6,250 nucleotides of DNA from JAKFWF01 sp031365375 (GTDB lineage: Bacteria > Pseudomonadota > Alphaproteobacteria > Rhizobiales > Hyphomicrobiaceae). A program made the translations under genes and the position numbers. The stretch is from contig JANLXZ010000413.1 of NCBI GenBank assembly GCA_031365375.1, forward strand, positions 1-6,250, given 5' to 3'. Of this stretch, positions 1 through 5,254 are shown piece by piece (within the stretch, counting starts at the first letter, position 1; each line of letters starts with the position of its first letter). The notes beneath the pieces were generated by a model. The model was not told where the DNA came from. It saw only the letters and a list, made by a program, of their open reading frames with translations, and made no database searches.

Positions 1-53
1 GTTTCGCGGTTCATCACCGACGCCGGCGCGGTGAAAGGTGTGGTCGTCGATAG
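1..53 (+). repeat. Inverted repeat, left arm (flavoprotein gene duplicate)
   Basis: Bases 1-53 match the reverse complement of 686-738 at 52 of 53 positions. The single difference is G at 22 against A (T on the plus strand at 717), which changes Ala to Thr in ITD-A/T-GA. The arm may extend beyond the left edge. The same protein frame is used in both arms, so they are two copies of one gene segment and not an unrelated hairpin. Confidence 0.92.
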
Positions 54-612
54 CGGTGCCGCGACCCGAAGTATCCAGGCAAAAAAAGGTGTCGTGCTGG
101 CGGCCGGCGGCTATGGTCGTCACAAAACGCGCCGCGCCGGAATGTTGCATGAGCCGGTGCCACCGTTGAGTCCAGCGGCACCTGGCCACACCGGCGAGAT
201 GCAGGATCTGGCGCTCGCTCTCGGCGCGCGGTTCGGCGAAGGCAATCTCGACAACGCGTTCTGGTCACCGGTCTCGATCCGAACTCGGGCCGACGGCAGC
301 ACCGCCGTGTTTCCGCACTTCGTGTTGGACCGCAGCAAGCCGGGCACCGTGTGCGTCAACCAGGCGGGGCGACGCTTCGTCAACGAAAGTTCATCGTATC
401 ACGAGTTCGCTCGCGCCATGTTCGATAGCCATCGCACCACGCCGACGATCCCGTGTTTTATCATCACCGACAGTGTCGGTCTCAAGACGCACGGACTCGG
501 CATGGTGCGCATGGGGACGCGTAAACTGGCGCCGTTTCTTGCCGATGGCTATCTGGTCGAAGGAGCGACCATCGCAGCACTTGGCGCGAAGTTGAGCATC
601 GATCCGGAGGTG

Positions 613-1458
613 CTAGAGGCGACCATCGCCGGCATGAACGGCTACGCCCGCACCGGCATCGACACTGAGTTCGGGCGCGGCACGACTATCGACGACCACA
701 CCTTTCACCGCGCCGGTGTCGGTGATGAACCGCGAAACCGAGCTTTGCGTCAGAATTTCAACGCCGCGCTTTTCCAGCGACAACAGAAAGCGCCCGATCA
801 ACGCGTTGCCCATCACGAGCCGCGAACCGCGCGGACCCGACAAACGATCGACGCCATAACGGCCCAAAATTTTTGCTGCGTGCTTCAAAGATTTCAGCGA
901 GTTCTTCAAGCCGAGCAGGTGGTTGATATCGGTGCGGTCAACCATCATGCCGCCGAACAACGTGAACTCGGGGATCGGCGGGCGCAGCTGTTTCAGCGAG
1001 CTTCCAAGCGCGCGGCCATCGAACGGCAAGGGCTCTAGCGCACGCCCTCGCATACTCGCACCATCGAATTGCTGCTCATAATCCGGGTGCGTTGCATAGG
1101 GGCGAAACTTGACGTCGGTGCTGGCTTCGAGCGTGGCGATCGCCTGCGGTCCGCTGCTCAGAAATGCTTCGCGCATGGTGGCAGATGAGCGGTTACCGAC
1201 GGCGGCGTCGAGAAACTTTGTGACCTTCTCCAGGCTATCGTCGCTGGCGACCGACGCCGCATGATGCGAGTTCGGTATCCACACGGTGGCGGCCGACAAC
1301 GCGCTGGTGCCGCCGACATACTCAGTGCGCTCGACCAGCAAAACTTTTTGGTTCTTGATCGCGGCGAACAGGGCGGCAGCCATACCGCCAGCACCCGCGC
1401 CGATGACGATCAGGTCGTAGGTGGAATTATCCGGAATGGCATCGAGGTGTCGGAACAT
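613..1458 (-). pseudogene. FAD-dependent oxidoreductase, N-terminal FAD-binding half, truncated
   Basis: The ATG at 1458 sits behind a strong ribosome site (GAGGAG at 1464-1469, 5 nt spacing) that overlaps the stop of the upstream dehydrogenase gene. The protein opens with the dinucleotide-binding fold VIGAGAGGMAAALFAA (about residues 18-33). LLVERTEYVGGTSALSAATVW follows in two parts: the acidic residue binding the FAD ribose, then the GGTSA.S...W motif typical of ketosteroid dehydrogenase/fumarate reductase flavoproteins. Family-like sequence continues to FITDTGAVKGVVVDS (about residue 257). It then passes into about 24 unrelated residues that are the reverse strand of the other copy, and stops at 613. 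Full-length relatives are roughly 550-570 residues, so more than half is missing, including the substrate domain. It overlaps the plus-strand piece over 613-1038. It was probably the last gene of the minus-strand operon before the rearrangement. Confidence 0.8.
686..738 (-). repeat. Inverted repeat, right arm; inversion junction at its left end
   Basis: This is the reverse-complement partner of 1-53. Right of 738 the minus strand continues as the flavoprotein N-terminal half, and left of 686 the plus strand is the flavoprotein C-terminal part. The strand switch is therefore at 684-690. Similarity to the left copy continues past the junction in degraded form: plus 670-683 reads as the reverse complement of 56-69 once one base (A at 64) is skipped. 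This leaves an imperfect 14-bp inverted microhomology. Confidence 0.9.
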
Positions 1459-1463
1459 GCGCT

Positions 1464-1469
1464 CTCCTC
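1464..1469 (-). promoter_or_regulatory. Ribosome binding site overlapping dehydrogenase stop codon
   Basis: The minus strand reads TGAGGAGAGCGCATG. The purine-rich GAGGAG overlaps the TGA stop of the shikimate dehydrogenase-like gene and lies 5 nt before the flavoprotein ATG. The arrangement implies translational coupling of the two genes. Confidence 0.75.
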
Positions 1470-2274
1470 ACGCGCGCGTGTCGGCATGCAGCAGAAAGTC
1501 GACCATCATCGACAGCGAAGCTTGAAACATATCGGTCCCCGTCGATGTACCACACCCAAGCCGGCGAGCGGCCTCGATCAACGGCGGCACCGCTGGAACA
1601 GTTACCACACAGCCAACGAACGTCGAAGGCGATAGCTTGGTCACGTCGATCGGCATCGCATCGCCGGGTTTCATGCCGGACGGCGTCGCATTGGCCACGA
1701 AATCGAAACCGGTGGGATCGGCCGATCCGATAACGATTGGGACATTTCTTACAGTCTTGAGACGATCAATCAGACTATCGCGGCGGACTGGGTCGGCGTC
1801 GTGAATGGCCAACTCGCGCACTCCGGCATCGAGTAGCGACAGAGCCATCGCCGACCCGGCGCCGCCTGCACCAACGAGCAGTGCCCGGCAGCCTTTCAAC
1901 TCGAAGCCCTTGGCACGAACGCCGGCGACGAAGCCAACGCCATCGATCATGTCGCCGTGCCAAGTGCGATCGGTATTGCGGCGCATGTTGTTGACGACGC
2001 CAAGGAAACTCGCGCGGTCGGTGGTCGTTGCGCAGTGCTTGCAGCAGGAGAATTTGTGGGGCACGGTGACGACAATGCTATCGAGGTTCTTCAGCCGGTC
2101 GGCAACGCTGAGAAAGTCGGCGAGATCGGCGACATCGACTTGCACCGGAACCACAATCCCATCGTGACCGCGCTCAGAGAACATGCGCGTCATGCCAGCA
2201 GGTGATTTAACCTGCGCGATCGGATCGCCGACGATGACGTGCAGACGTGTCGCGCCCGTAAGATTCAGGTCCAA
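1468..2274 (-). CDS. Shikimate/quinate dehydrogenase family oxidoreductase (AroE-like, divergent)
   Basis: This is an NAD(P)-dependent dehydrogenase of the shikimate/quinate family; AroE itself reduces 3-dehydroshikimate. Numbered from a TTG at 2274 (268 aa), the substrate domain has GDPIAQVKSP (about 16-25), VTVPHK with the catalytic Lys at about 74, and VVNN with the conserved Asn at about 95. GDMIDGVGF carries the catalytic Asp at about 111. The nucleotide loop GAGGAG is at 135-140. Later come NATPSGM and GTDMFQAS with the conserved Gln. Several shikimate contacts differ from E. coli AroE: the first Ser of SKSP is Val, GDNTDG is GDMIDG, and the Tyr before the TPLL segment is Val. A role other than aromatic biosynthesis is likely. 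The TTG is favoured because GGGAG lies 6 nt upstream and the length then fits AroE. A GTG at 2325 is the alternative. An ATG at 2418 would overlap the upstream gene by 68 bp and is unlikely. Confidence 0.82.
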   Translation of the reverse strand: MDLNLTGATRLHVIVGDPIAQVKSPAGMTRMFSERGHDGIVVPVQVDVADLADFLSVADRLKNLDSIVVTVPHKFSCCKHCATTTDRASFLGVVNNMRRNTDRTWHGDMIDGVGFVAGVRAKGFELKGCRALLVGAGGAGSAMALSLLDAGVRELAIHDADPVRRDSLIDRLKTVRNVPIVIGSADPTGFDFVANATPSGMKPGDAMPIDVTKLSPSTFVGCVVTVPAVPPLIEAARRLGCGTSTGTDMFQASLSMMVDFLLHADTRA

Positions 2275-2280
2275 GGCAAT

Positions 2281-2285
2281 CTCCC
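2281..2285 (-). promoter_or_regulatory. Ribosome binding site supporting TTG start of AroE-like gene
   Basis: GGGAG on the minus strand is followed by ATTGCC and then TTG at 2274, a 6-nt spacing. The in-frame GTG at 2325 has only TGAGGT (2348-2353) more than 20 nt upstream. This site is the reason for choosing the TTG. Confidence 0.5.
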
Positions 2286-2350
2286 GTTCGAGCTCGAACG
2301 GAGATGTGTCGAATTCCTGCCTCACGGTCAACAATGTCGGTGATGGGACC

Positions 2351-3379
2351 TCAAGATTTGATCTGTGCTTTGCGCAAACTGCCGAGGACTTCGTCGAGCA
2401 CCTGAACATCGCCGCCAATCCAACGATGGCCAGGCTTCATGGCGGGCAGCGATTTGCCTTGCAGCCGATCGGCGTTGTGCGCCGCGTACAGCTGGATCCA
2501 ACCTGCGCCGGTGCTGTTGGTCAGCGGACGCTGCTGGGGCACCCGGGCGAGACGATCGAACATCGCCGGGTCGGCAAATCCAGCCATCGTCACATCGACG
2601 AGCCGATGCAGCGCGCCGTTGTTCAACGCATACCAGTCCTCGCCCTTGGCCCGGCCAAGCTCGGCCAGCACGACCAGCGGCATCACCGCGAACGCGTGAT
2701 AGTGGATCGCCCTGCCGCCACGTTCGATCTCCAGCGGCAATGTGCCATCGGCCGCGATATTGCGTGCAGCGTCAGTCATGATGCCACGCGCAATTAGCCA
2801 GTGCTTGTCGCTGTCGGTCGCGAGCGCGGTCGCGCCTATAGCAAGGCCGAGCCAATACCAGTGATTGTTGCGCTTGTGTTTCGGGTCATCGAAGAACGCG
2901 CGCGAGGCGTCGGCAAAGCGCATCAGCCACGGCTCGATGATGCGACGCTGCTCAGGTGTCGCGAACGGTTTCACCTTGAGGTAGGCGAGAGCGACGCCAG
3001 CCAGATCCCACTTGCGTTGATATTCGGCCTGCGCCTGTGCCATGCGGCCGAGCCAAGCATCGCCAGCGGCCCACGCTGTGATCCAGCCGAGTGCGCATGT
3101 CGCCGCCTCTTTCTTCTCGACGAACCTCGTGCGGCGATGCGACTTGTCGGCATCATTCGTTACGTCGCGCAGAAACGCTGCCAGTGGCTCGACCGCGGTG
3201 TCGTGCAGAGCCTTCTGTTTTGGCTCGATAATGGAGCCCTTGGCGTCACCATAGAAGCGTGGGATGTCGAGATCTTTGACTGGAGCGGGCGGCGCCGGGC
3301 AAGCGGCTGCGGCCTGGCTCGCCACGAACGTCAACGCCGCCATTGCGACCGGCAGCGAAGTCCAGATTTGTCTCAACAT
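2351..3379 (-). CDS. Secreted PL5-type alginate lyase-like protein
   Basis: The predicted 342-aa product resembles polysaccharide lyase family 5 (AlgL, poly-mannuronate lyase), a periplasmic (alpha/alpha)-barrel enzyme cleaving glycosidic bonds by beta-elimination. The start at 3379 follows GGGGAAG at a normal distance. It yields a typical Sec signal peptide: MLRQIW, then a hydrophobic core, then a likely cleavage after ASQAAA (about residue 25). The catalytic stretch NNHWYW (about 171-176) corresponds to NNHSYW of AlgL. ERGGRAIHYHAF (about 219-230) supplies the conserved Arg and Tyr. The PLPLEIERG-like context (GTLPLEIERGGRA) matches the GFLPNEL.R.RA region. A longer ORF start at 3421 lacks a ribosome site and would bury the signal peptide. 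No other alginate genes are present. It is first in the minus-strand set, with about 76 bp to the AroE-like start. Alginate specificity is not proven, and related lyases act on other polyuronates. Confidence 0.82.
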   Translation of the reverse strand: MLRQIWTSLPVAMAALTFVASQAAAACPAPPAPVKDLDIPRFYGDAKGSIIEPKQKALHDTAVEPLAAFLRDVTNDADKSHRRTRFVEKKEAATCALGWITAWAAGDAWLGRMAQAQAEYQRKWDLAGVALAYLKVKPFATPEQRRIIEPWLMRFADASRAFFDDPKHKRNNHWYWLGLAIGATALATDSDKHWLIARGIMTDAARNIAADGTLPLEIERGGRAIHYHAFAVMPLVVLAELGRAKGEDWYALNNGALHRLVDVTMAGFADPAMFDRLARVPQQRPLTNSTGAGWIQLYAAHNADRLQGKSLPAMKPGHRWIGGDVQVLDEVLGSLRKAQIKS

Positions 3380-3582
3380 ATCAGCTTCCCCGCGTACCAA
3401 TCCCGAATCGACAGCCGTCACGCCGGTCTAGCCGGTGTCAGCGTTCGGTTACAATGGGCGCGGGGACGGACGATAAAGGTATCCCCCGGTGCGATGGTGT
3501 CTGACCTTCCCGAAGGGTCAGACACCGACCTCATCAATGGTGTCGGCCCGGGACTAAAGCGTGGGTCGAACCTACCGGTTGC
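3380..3582. other. Intergenic region between icd end and alginate lyase-like gene
   Basis: About 200 bp without a gene, downstream of icd and upstream of the lyase gene. It holds the hairpin at 3496-3526. It must also contain any separate promoter for the lyase operon. The best candidate on the minus strand is TTGTAA (about 3449-3454) followed 18 nt later by TAGACC, which is a poor match to a sigma-70 promoter. The lyase ribosome site GGGGAAG lies just upstream of 3379. Confidence 0.5.
3496..3526. repeat. REP-like hairpin downstream of icd
   Basis: The perfect 11-bp arms GGTGTCTGACC (3496-3506) and GGTCAGACACC (3516-3526) enclose TTCCCGAAG, which can add a T-G and a T-A pair. No T-run follows on either strand, so it is not a standard intrinsic terminator. 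A third GGTGTC unit at 3539-3544 can pair alternatively with GACACC at 3521-3526. It lies 57-87 nt past the icd stop and could act as an mRNA 3'-end stabiliser or belong to a dispersed REP-type family. Confidence 0.7.
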
Positions 3583-4794
3583 CTACGCCATCGTGGTCTT
3601 CAAATTCTCGTCGATTTTGTCGAGGAAGGCGGTGGTGGAGAGCCACTTCTGCTGATCACCGACGAGGAGGGCGAGGTCCTTGGTCATGAAGCCGGCCTCG
3701 ACGGTATCGACGCAGACCTTCTCGAGGGTCAGGGCGAACTTCGCCAGCGCATCGTTGTTGTCGAGCTTGGCGCGGTGAGCGAGACCACGGGTCCAGGCGA
3801 AGATCGACGCGATCGAGTTGGTCGAGGTTTCCTTGCCCTTCTGGTGCTCGCGGTAGTGACGCGTCACGGTGCCATGAGCAGCTTCCGCTTCGACGGTCTT
3901 GCCATCGGGCGTCAACAGCACAGAGGTCATCAGGCCTAGCGAACCGAAGCCTTGCGCGACGATGTCCGACTGCACGTCGCCATCGTAGTTCTTGCAGGCC
4001 CAGATGTAGCCGCCCGACCACTTGAGGGCCGCCGCCACCATATCGTCGATCAAACGGTGCTCGTAGGTGAGCTTGCGCTTGTCGTATTCGGCCTTGAACT
4101 CGTTGTCGAAGATGGTCTGGAAGATTTCCATGAAGCGGCCGTCGTATTGCTTCAGGATGGTGTTCTTGGTCGACAGATACACCGGATAATTCTGCTGGAG
4201 GCCGTAGTTGAAGGTCGAGCGGGCGAAGTCGGTGATCGATTCGTCGAGGTTGTACATCGCCATGGCAACGCCGGAGCCCGGCGCCTTGAACACTTCGCGC
4301 TCGATGACCTTGCCGTCCGTGCCGACGAACTTGATCGACAGCGTACCGGCGGTCGGGAACTTAAAATCGGTCGCGCGGTATTGGTCGCCGTAGGCGTGGC
4401 GGCCAACGATGATCGGCTTGGTCCAGCCCGGCACGAGGCGCGGCACGTTCTTGCAGATAATGGGCGCGCGGAAAATAACGCCACCTAGGATGTTGCGGAT
4501 CGTACCGTTGGGTGAACGCCACATTTCCTTGAGGCCGAATTCCTTCACGCGGCCTTCATCGGGCGTGATCGTCGCGCACTTGACGGCAACGCCGTGCTTC
4601 TTAGTGGCATTCGCTGAATCGATGGTGATCTGGTCGTTGGTGGCGTCGCGGCTCTGCACGCTCAGATCGTAATACTCGAGATTGAGATCGAGATAGGGGT
4701 GGATCAGCTTGTCCTTGATCAACTGCCAGATGATCCTGGTCATCTCGTCGCCGTCCATCTCGACGACCGTGCCGGCAACTTTAATTTTCTGCAT
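3583..4794 (-). CDS. icd: NADP-dependent isocitrate dehydrogenase
   Basis: Oxidative decarboxylation of isocitrate to 2-oxoglutarate with NADP+, a cytoplasmic TCA-cycle step. The 403-aa product has the length and sequence of the homodimeric NADP-IDH subfamily found in alphaproteobacteria and eukaryotes. It opens MQKIKVAGTVVEMDGDEMTR. The substrate loop SPNGTIRNILGG is at 94-105, with RAPIICKNVPRLVPGW after it. GSGVAMAMYNLDESI is at 173-187. The Lys-containing STKNTILKQYDG is at 208-219. The metal-binding Asp segments are LIDDMVAA (249-256) and NYDGDVQSD (269-277), and the NADP adenosine-binding region is AAHGTVTRHYREHQKG (305-320). No key motif is missing. The ATG at 4794 has AAGGG 8 nt upstream, and a longer ORF start at 4899 adds residues foreign to the family. 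It is transcribed from its own leader and is followed by a REP-like hairpin. Confidence 0.97.
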   Translation of the reverse strand: MQKIKVAGTVVEMDGDEMTRIIWQLIKDKLIHPYLDLNLEYYDLSVQSRDATNDQITIDSANATKKHGVAVKCATITPDEGRVKEFGLKEMWRSPNGTIRNILGGVIFRAPIICKNVPRLVPGWTKPIIVGRHAYGDQYRATDFKFPTAGTLSIKFVGTDGKVIEREVFKAPGSGVAMAMYNLDESITDFARSTFNYGLQQNYPVYLSTKNTILKQYDGRFMEIFQTIFDNEFKAEYDKRKLTYEHRLIDDMVAAALKWSGGYIWACKNYDGDVQSDIVAQGFGSLGLMTSVLLTPDGKTVEAEAAHGTVTRHYREHQKGKETSTNSIASIFAWTRGLAHRAKLDNNDALAKFALTLEKVCVDTVEAGFMTKDLALLVGDQQKWLSTTAFLDKIDENLKTTMA

Positions 4795-4795
4795 G

Positions 4796-4846
4796 TTAGT
4801 GGCCCTTGGTTGGCTCTGATTTCTTGAAGAATGCAACAAGGGCCAT
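4796..4846 (-). promoter_or_regulatory. icd leader: hairpin over the ribosome site and a short overlapping ORF
   Basis: On the transcript strand, GGCCCUUG (4844-4837) pairs perfectly with CAAGGGCC (4808-4801). After one bulged base, UUG/CAA extends the stem to 11 bp around a 21-nt loop. The 3' arm contains AAGGG, the icd ribosome site, 8 nt before the ATG. A 16-codon ORF (MALVAFFKKSEPTKGH, ATG at 4846) spans the hairpin and stops at 4796, one base before the icd ATG. Its own GGAG is only one base from its ATG, so independent initiation there is doubtful. The geometry would allow ribosome-site masking relieved by upstream translation. Function is inferred only. Confidence 0.4.
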
Positions 4847-5091
4847 GCTCCGGTAACCGAAACGCGGCCTCGATGCGTCAAATGAGTGCGGCGCACCATA
4901 CTGACGCCCCGCGCACAAGGGAAGTGGGTGCCCCTTGCCCCTCGGTCTCTTTGTCAGGGTTTTGGACGGTCGCGAAATATTGAATTGCAATGCTCTTTGC
5001 TCGCAAGCCAAGATCGCGTGGAAGCTTTGGTGATCTGCGGTTAGGCAGCCATGGGCGCAAATTTGGCACAATCTCCTGCCTCCTGCACGCG

Positions 5092-5119
5092 TTGAACTAA
5101 TTCCGCCACTTGAACCAAT
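5092..5119. repeat. Two 10-bp direct repeats, possible operator
   Basis: TTGAACTAAT (5092-5101) and TTGAACCAAT (5110-5119) differ at one base and are spaced 18 bp start to start, close to two helical turns. They lie 135-160 bp before the likely transporter start. Regulator binding is conceivable, but two copies of a 10-mer are weak evidence. Confidence 0.25.
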
Positions 5120-5240
5120 CCCCTTGCCGCAGAGCTGCAGGATCGGCTAGCTCTATCGGATCAAGAGCTGGGCGGCGCAAAACCGACACTGGCCAAAAGC
5201 GACGGCAAAGACACCGTACGCTTCGGAGGGATTAAGTTAC

Positions 5241-5246
5241 AGGGAG
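5241..5246 (+). promoter_or_regulatory. Ribosome binding site supporting GTG start of ABC ATPase
   Basis: AGGGAG lies 8 nt upstream of an in-frame GTG at 5255. The in-frame ATG at 5279 is preceded by GCGCAGACG, with no ribosome-site match. The GTG is therefore preferred. Confidence 0.45.
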
Positions 5247-5254
5247 ATCCGTGG

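Larger units (their letters stand above)
1..1038 (+). pseudogene. FAD-dependent oxidoreductase (fumarate reductase/3-ketosteroid dehydrogenase-like), middle/C-terminal piece, chimeric 3' end
   Basis: Frame 1 is open from the left edge, so the true start lies outside the window. The genuine family sequence runs to about position 687. It includes VVLAAGGYGRH (the AGG-Y motif following the FAD domain), GHTGEMQDLALALGA, the family signature DRSKPG...VNQAGRRFVNES, and a late conserved stretch ending in TGIDTEFGRGTT. Flavoproteins of this family oxidise ketone-activated C-C bonds or reduce enoates, with FAD bound by the N- and C-terminal parts. From about 688 the reading frame enters the reverse complement of another copy of the same gene. 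The last ~117 codons, to the TAG at 1036-1038, are therefore antisense sequence and not protein of this family. The usual C-terminal segment of roughly 100 residues, with the second FAD-contacting motif (typically G...YPG.G), is absent. The product should be non-functional unless the junction is an artefact. Confidence 0.8.
4847..5254. other. Divergent intergenic region between icd and the ABC transporter gene
   Basis: About 400 bp with no recognisable gene. It should hold the icd promoter (minus) and the transporter promoter (plus). A weak minus-strand candidate is TTGCGA with TCAATA 17 nt later, around 4980-5010, next to the palindrome ATTGCAAT (4984-4991). Two direct repeats TTGAAC(T/C)AAT lie at 5092-5101 and 5110-5119, 18 bp apart. 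A 22-codon minus-strand ORF (GTG at 5109, TAA at 5041) has AAGGGG 10 nt upstream. The plus frame of the transporter is open back to a TGA at 5111 but has no usual start codon before 5255. No tRNA-like or terminator structure was seen. Confidence 0.5.

Noticed and set aside
1..738. Invertible (phase-variable) DNA switch
   Set aside because: A 53-bp inverted repeat around ~630 bp could suggest this, but no recombinase is in view. Flipping the segment would not restore an intact flavoprotein, because both copies meet at the same internal point and lack the C-terminus.
3496..3526. Intrinsic terminator for icd
   Set aside because: The stem is strong but no T-run follows on either strand, so it was called a REP-like hairpin instead.
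2183..3655. Long plus-strand open frames (2183-2797 and 2801-3655)
   Set aside because: They lie antisense to the AroE-like, lyase and icd genes, show no family motifs, are rich in Arg/His/Ala, and reflect high GC.
3952..4488. 178-codon plus-strand open frame opposite icd
   Set aside because: It is antisense to a fully conserved icd; its composition is that of a GC-rich shadow frame.
4796..5071. 91-codon minus-strand frame upstream of icd as a full gene
   Set aside because: No family resemblance and no good ribosome site at its ATG. Only its last 16 codons are of possible interest as an icd leader ORF.
5124..5152. Sigma-70 promoter TTGCCG - 17 nt - CTAGCT for the transporter
   Set aside because: The -10 match is too poor to stand out from chance.
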